This document shows positions 36,346 to 45,274 of a DNA stretch of 64,000 nt, piece by piece. The position numbers were made by a program, and so were the translations under genes. Origin of the DNA: Ascidiaceihabitans donghaensis (lineage in GTDB: Bacteria > Pseudomonadota > Alphaproteobacteria > Rhodobacterales > Rhodobacteraceae); NCBI RefSeq assembly GCF_900302465.1, contig NZ_OMOR01000001.1, positions 3,665,117 through 3,729,116 of the forward strand. The letters are read 5' to 3'. Every line of letters starts with the position of its first letter. Positions within the stretch are counted from its first letter, which is position 1. The notes under the pieces were generated by a model. It was given only the letters and a program-made list of their open reading frames with translations. It was not told where the DNA came from and ran no database searches.

Positions 36346-36726
36346 ATGAGACAAATAACACAGATAAAACCGCTTGAGGCGGTGCGCGTCGATCATGAAC
36401 GATTGGGCGCATTGTATACGCAATTGGGGGAAGCAAGTGCAGAAGACGTGGTTTGCCGCGCCATGGAGGAGCTGGCGTTGCGCTTGTCGCACTGCGACCG
36501 CTTGTTCCGTAAGTCTGATTGGGTAGAGCTGCGCAAAAGTGCCAGGTCCCTGATTGCGATCGCAGATCAGATCGGCATGTCAGACGTTTCGCGCGTTGCA
36601 GGGCATGTGACGGAATGTATCGACACTGAAGACGACGTGGCACTGGCCGCGACCTTGCAACGGCTGATGCGCACCGGCGAAGGGTCGTTAACAGCAATCT
36701 GGGACAGTCAGGATATCACCATCTGA
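36346..36726 (+). CDS. HPt-like hypothetical protein without phosphorylatable His
   Basis: A 126-residue all-helical protein. The core ELRKSARSLIAIADQIGM and the following AGHVTECIDTEDDVALAATLQRLM resemble a histidine phosphotransfer domain in spacing, but the site where HPt domains carry the phosphoacceptor His (A-H-x-L) reads ARSL. It may be a degenerate HPt acting by binding, or an unrelated helical protein. AAAGGG lies 9 bases before the ATG at 36346, which decides the start against 36328. It is 70 bp before the leucyl aminopeptidase gene and divergent from the carbonic anhydrase gene. Confidence 0.65.
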   Translation: MRQITQIKPLEAVRVDHERLGALYTQLGEASAEDVVCRAMEELALRLSHCDRLFRKSDWVELRKSARSLIAIADQIGMSDVSRVAGHVTECIDTEDDVALAATLQRLMRTGEGSLTAIWDSQDITI

Positions 36727-36796
36727 TCTTCGGCTTGCGGTCCAACATTCAAACGCTACTGTGACATGGCACTCTCACCCTACAAAAGGTTTTGCC

Positions 36797-38179
36797 ATGT
36801 CCTTGCATTTTTCGAACGCCGACGCGGCAATTCCCCTTCACGTCATTTCTGAAGACAATTGCGAAACCTGGCTGTCAGGGCAAGGGGACGCCGTGCGGAC
36901 CTGGTGTGCCGCCCATGGGTTCAAAGGGGCGCTTGGCCAAACCATCGCTCTTCCCGACGGGGCAGGCGCACCGGGAATGGCATTGATCGGATATGGTTCT
37001 GACGCGACCCGTCGCCGGGGTCGTTTCCATCTTGCGGCTGGCGCAGTTAATCTGCCCGAAGGTCACTACCGTATCGCATCTGGCATACCGACAGATCAGC
37101 TGGCATCGGAAAGCCTGGGTTGGCTGCTTGCGGCCTACCGTTTCCACGCCTACCGCGAAGGGTCGCACATGAAAGCGCAACTTGTGTGCCCCGAGGATGT
37201 CAACGCATCCGAAGTCGAAGCCATCGCCAACGCAGAGGCCTTGACCCGCGATCTCATCAACACCCCGGCCTCGGACATGGGCCCCCCTGATTTGGAGAAC
37301 GCAGCCCGCGCACTGGCCGATGAATTTGGTGCCCGTATTTCTGTTGTTGCTGGTGGTGATCTTTTGGAACAGAATTTTCCTATGATCCATACTGTGGGCC
37401 GCGCGGCCGACCGCGCACCCCGTCTGATCGACATGGCTTGGGGTACCGATGGCCCAAAAATCACCCTTGTCGGCAAAGGTGTATGTTTCGATACAGGTGG
37501 ACTGAACCTGAAACCCGGCGGCTCTATGGGCTTGATGAAAAAGGACATGGGCGGTGCGGCAGCTGTTCTTGGCTTGGCCCGGATGATAATGGCCACAGGT
37601 CAGCAAATCCAACTGCGCGTTTTGATCCCTGCAGTCGAGAATTCAGTTTCTTCAAACGCGTTCCGACCACAAGATATCCTGACCTCACGCAAGGGGCTGA
37701 CCGTGGAAATCAACAACACCGACGCTGAAGGCCGTTTGGTATTGGCGGACGCACTTGCCTTGGCGGATGAAGGTAACCCTGACATGATCATTTCCATGGC
37801 GACTTTGACAGGTGCTGCCCGCGTGGCCGTGGGACCGGATCTCGCGCCGTATTACACGGATGATGAAACAGCGGCCGCCGCATTGGAAGACGCCGCAAAA
37901 TCCGTTGCTGATCCCGTCTGGCGGATGCCGTTTCACGCCCCATACGAAGCCACAATCGAACCTGGTATTTCGGATCTCGACAACGCCCCGAAGGGCGGGT
38001 TCGCTGGATCAATCACCGCAGCACTTTTCTTGCGCCGCTTTGTGACACAATGCCCGCGCTACATGCATTTCGACATTTACGGGTGGCAGCCCACCGCTGC
38101 GCCTGCACGCCCGAAAGGCGGCGTAGGGCAAGGCACACGCGCTTTGGTCAAAGCCCTACATGCCATGATCGGCACATGA
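36797..38179 (+). CDS. leucyl aminopeptidase family (M17) protein
   Basis: Zn/Mn-dependent cytosolic aminopeptidase that removes N-terminal residues from peptides. 460 residues. The metal-binding region VGKGVCFDTGGLNLKPGG, then MKKDMGGAAAVLG, and the signature NTDAEGRLVLADAL are all intact. The start at 36797 follows AAAGG. It overlaps the NlpC/P60 gene as ATGA. Confidence 0.94.
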   Translation: MSLHFSNADAAIPLHVISEDNCETWLSGQGDAVRTWCAAHGFKGALGQTIALPDGAGAPGMALIGYGSDATRRRGRFHLAAGAVNLPEGHYRIASGIPTDQLASESLGWLLAAYRFHAYREGSHMKAQLVCPEDVNASEVEAIANAEALTRDLINTPASDMGPPDLENAARALADEFGARISVVAGGDLLEQNFPMIHTVGRAADRAPRLIDMAWGTDGPKITLVGKGVCFDTGGLNLKPGGSMGLMKKDMGGAAAVLGLARMIMATGQQIQLRVLIPAVENSVSSNAFRPQDILTSRKGLTVEINNTDAEGRLVLADALALADEGNPDMIISMATLTGAARVAVGPDLAPYYTDDETAAAALEDAAKSVADPVWRMPFHAPYEATIEPGISDLDNAPKGGFAGSITAALFLRRFVTQCPRYMHFDIYGWQPTAAPARPKGGVGQGTRALVKALHAMIGT

Positions 38180-38958
38180 CTGACGACCGTAGCGTTCCCA
38201 ACCCGGAATGGGTAGTGGAAGACCGTCCCACCCAAGTATGCGTGCCAATAACAGATGTATTGCGGCGGCCTGACGGACCACGCGATCGACAAGCACTTAT
38301 GGGCGATCACGCTACTGTTCTTGGCGTTCAAGGCGCACATAGCTACATCAGGTTGCGCAAAGACGGCTACATCGGTTTCATTGCATCAAGCGCTTTGAAA
38401 TCACCCAAAGCCTGCACACATCGCGTCAGTGCTTTAGCCACACACTGCTACACAAAAGCCGATATGAAATCCCCCGATTTAATGTCGCTCAGCCACAACA
38501 GTGCAGTGTCCGGCACTGAGACCGGAACCGGGTTTTTGGAAACAGAATTCGGGTTTATCCCACAGCAACACCTCAGCCCAAGCGACGTCAAAATGACGGA
38601 CCCTGTTGCGGTCGCAACTCTTTATCTTGGAACGCCTTATCTTTGGGGGGGCAACAGCCGCTTGGGCATAGATTGTTCCGGGTTGGTTCAAGCAGCGCTT
38701 CTGGCATGTGGCCAAGACTGCCCGGGCGACAGCGATCAACAAGAAGGCACATTGGGCCGCAAGCTATCGTTTGGGGAAACGCCAAGGCGCGGGGATTTGC
38801 TGTTCTGGAAAGGTCACGTTGCTTGGGTGGCAAACGATCAAGACATCCTGCACGCCAATGCACATCATATGGCCGTGGCTTTTGAAAACATCGAAGCAGC
38901 GAAGCGACGCATCGCCGAAAATGGCGATGGCCCTGTGACGTCTCACATTCGCCTATAG
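38176..38958 (+). CDS. NlpC/P60 family peptidoglycan endopeptidase-like protein
   Basis: A 260-residue protein with an SH3-like N-terminal part (about 17-130) and a C-terminal NlpC/P60 domain. The catalytic triad is visible as Cys167 in DCSGLVQ, His214 in KGHVAWV and the third polar residue His226 in ILHANAHH. Such enzymes cut the gamma-D-Glu to diamino-acid bond of cell-wall peptides. No signal peptide is evident, and the ATGA coupling with the cytosolic aminopeptidase suggests that it works on recycled murein peptides in the cytoplasm, which the aminopeptidase then degrades further. Confidence 0.87.
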   Translation: MTDDRSVPNPEWVVEDRPTQVCVPITDVLRRPDGPRDRQALMGDHATVLGVQGAHSYIRLRKDGYIGFIASSALKSPKACTHRVSALATHCYTKADMKSPDLMSLSHNSAVSGTETGTGFLETEFGFIPQQHLSPSDVKMTDPVAVATLYLGTPYLWGGNSRLGIDCSGLVQAALLACGQDCPGDSDQQEGTLGRKLSFGETPRRGDLLFWKGHVAWVANDQDILHANAHHMAVAFENIEAAKRRIAENGDGPVTSHIRL

Positions 38959-38989
38959 GGGCTTGTTGTGCGGGCTGGTTTTGGTGGTG

Positions 38990-39337
38990 CTACTCCACAC
39001 TACGGATCAACTTGCGTTCCAAAACGCGTAGCACCGTACGCAATTCAGACCCGCGGCGCAGCACCTGACCATCCATGCCAATCACCGCATACATTCCTTG
39101 TTTGCCACGCAGTTTTGGCCGTTTTTCAATACGGTACATCGGATTTTCAGCCGTGCGCCGGAACACAGAAAACACAGCGACTTCACGCAAGCACGAAATA
39201 CCGTAGTCGCGCCATTCTCCGGCTGCTACGAAACGGCCGTATAGCGACAGGATCACGGACAGTTCCGTGCGGTGGAATGCAACCTGAAGCGGGGGCATTT
39301 CGCGTATGTTTGACGGTGGAGGCGTGTGCAAGGTCAT
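38990..39337 (-). CDS. DUF2794 domain-containing protein
   Basis: A 115-residue protein with the DUF2794 signature: FHRTELSVILSLYGRF, AAGEWRDYGI and a basic C-terminus (RPKLRGKQG). The family is common in alphaproteobacteria and uncharacterised; a small nucleic-acid-binding or regulatory role is possible. The start at 39337 has AAGG close upstream. It is a single-gene unit, convergent with the NlpC/P60 gene. Confidence 0.82.
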   Translation of the reverse strand: MTLHTPPPSNIREMPPLQVAFHRTELSVILSLYGRFVAAGEWRDYGISCLREVAVFSVFRRTAENPMYRIEKRPKLRGKQGMYAVIGMDGQVLRRGSELRTVLRVLERKLIRSVE

Positions 39338-39546
39338 AGGCCTTACAGTTGCGCTGTTCGTCACGCAAATCAAGTGGCCAGTCAGTCAAAGCCTTTGCAG
39401 GCGGGGCCCGATGCCAATGCTGCCGGGTGTCAGCTCAAAATGTGCAAAATTTTAGCGGCAATTCTTCGAAAAGACACAAATCGATCCTCTGACTTTAAGA
39501 CTTCTTCTTTAGGGAAGAACCCATAGTATTTTTTGGGGATCCTCTC

Positions 39547-41667
39547 GTGCCAAGTTTGCGAAAATTTTGGGTTACTGCCGCTGTTTTGGCATTCTGCGCA
39601 ATATCCGTTAGCTCGTTTATGGCGCAGCACTTTCTTGAGCGGGTAATGCAACGTGAAGCCTACACGCAAGGGACGGACTGGACGCATTACATTGAAAACC
39701 AGTTGTTCAAGCTACCCGGTCTTCATAAACCTGACGGCAGTTTTGATCCGAAGCAGTTGCCTGATGTTCAAAGGTTTCGTGAAATTCTAACGAATGTATT
39801 CGAAGTTGGGCACGTCTATCAAATCGACTATGTTAACCTTTTGTGCCTGTGTGACATCAGTTTAAGCGCACCCCGTATGCTTGTCGGACAAGGCTCTGAT
39901 GATCACGATCACGCAGATCACGAAGGAAGCGATCATAACACGGAGAAATTGAAGCCACGTGTGTTGAACCACGTCCTCAAAAGCAGCAAGCCACATGCTC
40001 CGGGTCTTTCGGCGACTGCGAAAATCTACAAGTATCCGATAGATCGTGCACTGGTGACGTCCGCTGCGAAAAATGTATCGGATGACGTCTACATCCGAAC
40101 AACAAACACGCCGGGATTCCCCAAAACTTTTGGTGAAGTCTTCCATCCTGTAACTATGGACGGCGAAGTGGTTTATGTTCTGCGTGCAATGGTCGATCTG
40201 GAAGAAGAGGCGGCGCAATACAAAAGCACAATTGCTATCGCTTTCATGTTCAGCGCTTTGGTTTTGCTGTTTGCGATAGGGTATCCTGCACGCCAATATC
40301 TGCGCAGCTTAAAGCGACAACAATCCGCAGATAGGCGTGCAAAATTTCTTGCGTCTCATGACGTGCTGACCAATTTGCACAATAGAAACGACTTTCAGGA
40401 ATCCGTGTCAGACATTCTTTGGAAATGTCAGGAAGAGAAAACTGGCGCTTTGGTTTTCCTTTTTGATTTGAACGGCTTCAAAGAAGTGAATGATTACTAT
40501 GGCCACCACGTCGGTGACAGCCTGCTATGCGCCTTTGCGGAAATGTTGAAAAAGCATGTGCCAGACGGCGGATATGTTGCCCGTTTGGGCGGTGACGAAT
40601 TTGTGGTGGTCCTTTCAGGTCTACCTTTGACCATCACCGATCCTTTAGCACATCTGCGTCTACCAAACTCCGTTGGGCTGCACATCAACAGAGGGCAGCA
40701 ATATGTAAGTGCAACAATTTCAGGGGGGGTTGTACAGTTTCCAAAAGACGCCCAACGCACATCCGATCTGATGCAGATGGCGGATCTCGCGCTTTACGCT
40801 GCAAAGCCCAACCGCGCCGGCGAAGTTCAGATCTACCAATCCGAAATGAAAGAAAATTTTCTAAGTCGCCTGACATTACGCGATGAATTTCGAATGGCTT
40901 TGGACCGCTCCGAATTGGTTCCCTTCTATCAACCGATCGTAAACATGCGGACCGGACAAGTTGTGGCTTTTGAAGCTCTTGCGCGGTGGGATCATCCAAA
41001 AAAAGGTATTCTGACCCCGTTGGTCTTTGAAGATATATTTGAAGACGGCGAATTAAGTGCGTTGCTGGGGCAGCAAATGTTTAACAAAATTGCTGATGAC
41101 ATGGAAATCTGGAAGGCCAATGGCATCCCTTTTCACAAGGTCGGCCTGAACGTCGTAAACGGCGATCTCAAACAGGAAGAATTTGCACATTCTTTGCTAA
41201 CCGGTCTGGCCCAGCGCGGATTGTCTCCTTCAAATTTGGTTATTGAAGTCACCGAAAACTGCTTGTTCGGCCGCGACAAGGCTGCGTTTCTTGTTCATCT
41301 TGAAACCCTGCGCGAAGCGGGTTGTTCTATTGCCCTGGATGATTTTGGAACTGGGTATTCGTCAATTACACAACTGAAAGAATTGCCGGTATCCTCGGTA
41401 AAGATCGACAAGTCGTTTGTGGAAAATATTCTAGACAACGAAGATGATAAATCAATCATCCGCGCATTGCTTGGCATGAGTCATTCCATGAATTTCAAGC
41501 TTGTTTTGGAAGGCATGGAAACCGTCGATCAAGTGAATTTCCTGAAAGATATGGGCTTCGTGTTGGCCCAAGGATATTATTTCAGCAAACCTGTATCTGC
41601 AGCACAGGTGCCTGCATTGGTTTTACGCCAAAATGCAATGTACACCCTTGGCGACAAGGCGGGTTAA
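39547..41667 (+). CDS. Membrane GGDEF-EAL protein (diguanylate cyclase / c-di-GMP phosphodiesterase)
   Basis: A 706-residue bifunctional c-di-GMP protein. TM1 is at about 7-25 and TM2 at about 225-245, enclosing a periplasmic sensor of about 200 residues. The sensor has an acidic, His-rich stretch (residues 118-130: four His, five Asp), possibly metal-binding, and a CLCD pair just before it. GGDEF is intact (348-352) and so is EAL (476-478), with the later DDFGTGYSS, KIDKSFV and EGMET regions. Both activities are therefore possible. GTG at 39547 is the start, with GGGGA 8 bases upstream. The gene is more AT-rich than its neighbours and stands alone. Confidence 0.92.
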   Translation: MPSLRKFWVTAAVLAFCAISVSSFMAQHFLERVMQREAYTQGTDWTHYIENQLFKLPGLHKPDGSFDPKQLPDVQRFREILTNVFEVGHVYQIDYVNLLCLCDISLSAPRMLVGQGSDDHDHADHEGSDHNTEKLKPRVLNHVLKSSKPHAPGLSATAKIYKYPIDRALVTSAAKNVSDDVYIRTTNTPGFPKTFGEVFHPVTMDGEVVYVLRAMVDLEEEAAQYKSTIAIAFMFSALVLLFAIGYPARQYLRSLKRQQSADRRAKFLASHDVLTNLHNRNDFQESVSDILWKCQEEKTGALVFLFDLNGFKEVNDYYGHHVGDSLLCAFAEMLKKHVPDGGYVARLGGDEFVVVLSGLPLTITDPLAHLRLPNSVGLHINRGQQYVSATISGGVVQFPKDAQRTSDLMQMADLALYAAKPNRAGEVQIYQSEMKENFLSRLTLRDEFRMALDRSELVPFYQPIVNMRTGQVVAFEALARWDHPKKGILTPLVFEDIFEDGELSALLGQQMFNKIADDMEIWKANGIPFHKVGLNVVNGDLKQEEFAHSLLTGLAQRGLSPSNLVIEVTENCLFGRDKAAFLVHLETLREAGCSIALDDFGTGYSSITQLKELPVSSVKIDKSFVENILDNEDDKSIIRALLGMSHSMNFKLVLEGMETVDQVNFLKDMGFVLAQGYYFSKPVSAAQVPALVLRQNAMYTLGDKAG

Positions 41668-41721
41668 AGCAGTTCTAAATGTGTTGGAAACAGACATTTC
41701 GATGCATGGATGCAGGGTAAG

Positions 41722-43383
41722 TTACAAAAAATGCCCTTGGCAGAACCACCCCGCTGACATCGTGGCCCCATGGCCGAAGAACAACCAAAGCCTGTCTCCC
41801 CGGTCGGTTTCTGTTACCCAATAATCGCGTTGTCCACTGCGCCAATTCGGATCGTCCAACCACCATTCGGGAGCCACACGTTCGGGGCCGAATGCACGGA
41901 TACGGCGATGCTCACGACCTCGCCACCGGAAGACATGTGGTAGTTGAGGACTGTCTTGTGCGCCAAGAGGTTCGGGTTTCCACATCAACACAGGACGCGG
42001 CCCTTGTGCTTTGGGCCAAGGGCCATCGTAAGTCCCCGACCAAGCCGCCGACATAATCTGGGCTGATTTTTCAGGAATATGGCTAGACGCGGGGTGCAAA
42101 CGCGTGATGCTGTCCAACCCCACACGTGCGCCCAAACGCCCAATAAGATCTTCTATATCTTGCGCTTTGGTATGTCGTGCACGCGCCTGTGCGCCGGCTC
42201 CCAAATGCCCGACCGCAGTTCTTTCATGCAAGGGTTCGTGCTGCACCGCTTCCAAACGCAACATATCAATTCCAAACCCCGCATCAATATCACCGACCTT
42301 CAAGGCAATAAGCGGGCGTATTCGTACAGGATCATGGGTGGGGCGGGCCAAACCAACTTCAATCATTTCCGCCGCATGGTCAGTGCGAAATGCCTGCACC
42401 TGAAGACAACGCATACCGCGTCCTTTGTCCTTAAGTGACTGACATAAATTCGGCAAAAGCCGGTCCACACCCGCCATTACATCATCTGCCAACCCAATTG
42501 GTTCAGGCAAGCTCATGCGGACTGCAAAGTGATGTGCAGGACGAGCAGGAGAAATCGGCTCAGGCGCACTGCCCATCGCCTGATCCAGACGCAGCACCAA
42601 ACCGCGCCCAAACCGACGGGCCAAAGCTGCGCGCGGTTGCCCCAGAACATCCCCCACACAACGCAACCCCAAACGCCCCAATTGTGCCGTGGTTTCGGCA
42701 TCTAGACGCAACGCGGCAACCGGCAAAGGGCTTAAAGCAGAATACGTCTGCCCTGCTCCTGCGATCCTATTCTGCCGCGTCTCTCGCGACATGTCGGCCA
42801 CAGGCGCAGCACCGCCTTTGGTCCAATGTCGTCGCTTGCCAGCGCGCGATCTGGTCGCACGCGCCTCTTGATCGATGGCGTCTCCGGACCGGTTTGATTG
42901 CGCTGCTTGCCCTGCATACCGTGCCAAAGCCCAAGCCGCCCCGCGTGTGTCTGCCAATCCCAAATGCACGCTTAATCCAAGATCCGTGCAGTCATCCTGC
43001 ACCACCGCAACCAGCGCGTCTTCGCCGCCAAAAAGGTGGGCGCATCCAGTCAGATCCACCACCAAAGCGTCCCGGCCTTCTTCAGACACCCAAGGGCTGA
43101 ACTTACCTGCCCAGCGTCGTAAAATAGATAAGAATCTCTTTTCTGCCAAAACGTTACGAGATTTCGCAACCAAGCCGTCGCACATGGCATGTGCGTCCCG
43201 TATCGGCTGTCCCACATGTACCCCACGACCTTGTGCTTCAACATTCACAGAACAAACGGTTTGTGTATTTCCTTCTTCAGCCACAATGACCAAAGCCTGA
43301 TCCCCAAGCTCTGGCTCCAAACGGATCATCCGTTCCGCCCCAAGTCTTGGAAACCACAACGATAGGATACGTCGATCTGCCAT
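41722..43383 (-). CDS. imuB: ImuB-like Y-family polymerase, SOS mutagenesis protein
   Basis: A catalytically inactive Y-family polymerase relative, which in the ImuA-ImuB-DnaE2 mutasome connects DnaE2 to the beta clamp during translesion synthesis. 553 residues. The N-terminus (ILSLWFPRLGAERM) has WFPRL in place of the acidic first polymerase motif, as in ImuB; the HhH-like region PVAALRLD and the C-terminal ImuB-type region follow. It is directly downstream of a perfect SOS box. Unusually, neither imuA nor dnaE2 is adjacent: a TetR gene is upstream and a GGDEF-EAL gene downstream. Confidence 0.88.
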   Translation of the reverse strand: MADRRILSLWFPRLGAERMIRLEPELGDQALVIVAEEGNTQTVCSVNVEAQGRGVHVGQPIRDAHAMCDGLVAKSRNVLAEKRFLSILRRWAGKFSPWVSEEGRDALVVDLTGCAHLFGGEDALVAVVQDDCTDLGLSVHLGLADTRGAAWALARYAGQAAQSNRSGDAIDQEARATRSRAGKRRHWTKGGAAPVADMSRETRQNRIAGAGQTYSALSPLPVAALRLDAETTAQLGRLGLRCVGDVLGQPRAALARRFGRGLVLRLDQAMGSAPEPISPARPAHHFAVRMSLPEPIGLADDVMAGVDRLLPNLCQSLKDKGRGMRCLQVQAFRTDHAAEMIEVGLARPTHDPVRIRPLIALKVGDIDAGFGIDMLRLEAVQHEPLHERTAVGHLGAGAQARARHTKAQDIEDLIGRLGARVGLDSITRLHPASSHIPEKSAQIMSAAWSGTYDGPWPKAQGPRPVLMWKPEPLGAQDSPQLPHVFRWRGREHRRIRAFGPERVAPEWWLDDPNWRSGQRDYWVTETDRGDRLWLFFGHGATMSAGWFCQGHFL

Positions 43384-43411
43384 CGCCGGACCACTTCCCC
43401 ACCTTCTAAAT

Positions 43412-43426
43412 GTTCTTTATTTGTTC
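43412..43426 (-). promoter_or_regulatory. LexA (SOS) box upstream of imuB
   Basis: GTTC-TTTATTT-GTTC matches the alphaproteobacterial LexA operator GTTC-N7-GTTC exactly and lies 28 bp upstream of the imuB start, in the 82-bp gap before the TetR gene. Damage induction of imuB follows from established LexA biology in the class. Confidence 0.85.
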
Positions 43427-43465
43427 TTATTCAATTAGCGTGAGTCGGACGCCCGAGTCGAGACC

Positions 43466-44086
43466 CTATTGTGCGCCATACCGTGCCATGAACATGTCCA
43501 CCGCACTTTCAACGACGCGGGTGACTTCTGCATCTGTCACAGTTTTACTCACCCCAAACATCAGACGCGGCCAGACATCGGCTTTACACAATTCGCCAAA
43601 TTGGTCGGCGGCCAAAGTCAAATCATCTATCTGCAATTCGCCGCGCCCCACGGCCTGCTCGAAATACTCCGCCATCTCGCGCCGCATCACAGCAGGGCCA
43701 GACGCATAGAAGGCTTGGCCAATATCTGGAAACCGGTCCGATTCAGCAACGCAAATCCGGAAAATCTGTTGCCCCAAAGTGGATGTGATAAACCGCAAAA
43801 AATGCATTCCCACCTGAAACAGCACCTGACGCGGTGGTGCAGATCTATCGATGTTGTGAATGGCATCATCCGCCTGACGCAAGCATTCAGTCGTTGCTAC
43901 CTCCACGAACAAAAACCGTTTATCTGGGAAATAGCTGTACAACGTAGCTTTGCTGACACCTGCCGCCTTAGCAATATCGTCAACACTTGCGCCCTCAAAG
44001 CCGTCCGCCATAAAGACATCGCGCGCACCCTCTAGCACTTGGGTAAATTTGCGGCCTTTGCGCACGATTTGAACAGTTTCAGTCAT
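43466..44086 (-). CDS. TetR/AcrR family transcriptional regulator
   Basis: A 206-residue repressor-type regulator. The helix-turn-helix is in the first 65 residues (VFMADGFEGASVDDIAKAAGVSKATLYSYFPDK). The C-terminal part fits the TetR ligand domain. The start at 44086 has GGAG 7 bases upstream. It is divergent from the AEC transporter gene, the likely target. The imuB gene follows on the same strand but has its own SOS promoter. Confidence 0.9.
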   Translation of the reverse strand: MTETVQIVRKGRKFTQVLEGARDVFMADGFEGASVDDIAKAAGVSKATLYSYFPDKRFLFVEVATTECLRQADDAIHNIDRSAPPRQVLFQVGMHFLRFITSTLGQQIFRICVAESDRFPDIGQAFYASGPAVMRREMAEYFEQAVGRGELQIDDLTLAADQFGELCKADVWPRLMFGVSKTVTDAEVTRVVESAVDMFMARYGAQ

Positions 44087-44250
44087 ATGGTCTCCAACCT
44101 TCAGATGAGTAACATAAACCGATTGGTTCACTTTCCACAGCAAAAATAACCCAAACCCAAAACTTGTCGTATGGCGTAACACCGCATCGGGGCGCCTTTT
44201 GTGCCCTCGGGCGGCTTGATTGGCGTCCTTTACAGGGCTATCGAGAAAGC

Positions 44251-45180
44251 ATGCTGGCTATCTTCCTCAAAACACTGCCCTTCTTTGCGATCATTGCGCT
44301 TGGGTACATGGCGGGACGCACCAAGTTTTTTTCCGAAGAAGCCACAGCTTATCTCACAAAGTTCGTCTTCTATTTTGCACTTTCCGCAATGATCTTCCGA
44401 TTTGCAGCCAACCTGTCCCTAAGCGAAGTCTGGGACACGCGATTGATTGCGGCCTACCTCTGGGGAACCACATTCGTATATGGCATAGCGACACTGGTGG
44501 CATTCTTTCGCAAGCTTGACGTGCCCACCGCCGCCATCGAAGCACAATGTGCTGTCATCGGAAATATCGGCTTTCTAGGTATTCCAATGCTGACACTGCT
44601 GATGGGCGAGGCCGCCGTTGGACCAATCATGATGATGCTTGCGGTGGATCTGATTGTATTCTCATCCCTGATTGTCATCTTGATAACGGCATCACGGGAT
44701 GGCCGTGTATCCATAGAGATGCTCAAAACCGTCGGGATCGGGTTGCTCAAAAATCCGATGATTGTGGCGATGACATTGGGGCTTTTGGTGTCTGGCTTTA
44801 GTATTCCGGTGCCCACGCCAGCCAACGAATTTCTTGCAATCCTGGGCGGGGCCGCAACGCCAGGGGCACTGTTTGCGATCGGCGCATCATTGGCATCAAA
44901 ATCCGCTGAACGTCTCGAAGTGGCAGGCTGGCTCACCTTCTGCAAACTTGTGCTGCACCCGGCATTTGTGGCCTTTGGGGCACTGTATCTTTTTTCAGTC
45001 GAACCCTACGCCGCAAGCGTGATGATCGCCGCCGCGGCCTTACCTGTGGCAGGAAATGTTTACATGCTGGCGCAACACTATGGCGCCGCACCACAAAGGG
45101 TATCAGCGGCCATCCTTGTTTCAACGGCCATAAGCATTTTGACAGTCAGTTTTGTAATCGCATGGGTCAGCCCCGGTTAG
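44251..45180 (+). CDS. AEC (auxin efflux carrier) family transporter
   Basis: A 309-residue permease with about ten hydrophobic helices. The start MLAIFLKTLPFFAIIALGYMAG and the internal GNIGFLGIPML and ATPGALFAIGASLA are typical of bacterial AEC transporters such as MdcF, which export or import organic acids. The substrate is unknown. The ATG at 44251 is preferred; the ATG at 44164 would add 29 unrelated residues. A divergent TetR gene is probably its regulator. Confidence 0.9.
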   Translation: MLAIFLKTLPFFAIIALGYMAGRTKFFSEEATAYLTKFVFYFALSAMIFRFAANLSLSEVWDTRLIAAYLWGTTFVYGIATLVAFFRKLDVPTAAIEAQCAVIGNIGFLGIPMLTLLMGEAAVGPIMMMLAVDLIVFSSLIVILITASRDGRVSIEMLKTVGIGLLKNPMIVAMTLGLLVSGFSIPVPTPANEFLAILGGAATPGALFAIGASLASKSAERLEVAGWLTFCKLVLHPAFVAFGALYLFSVEPYAASVMIAAAALPVAGNVYMLAQHYGAAPQRVSAAILVSTAISILTVSFVIAWVSPG

Positions 45181-45274
45181 GTGTCTTTTTCCTAAAAAAA
45201 TCCCCGCCAGAGGCTCCCCCCCTTTACGCATGCCCCGACGGGCGCTAGCGATGAAACAACAAAGGAGATCCGCG

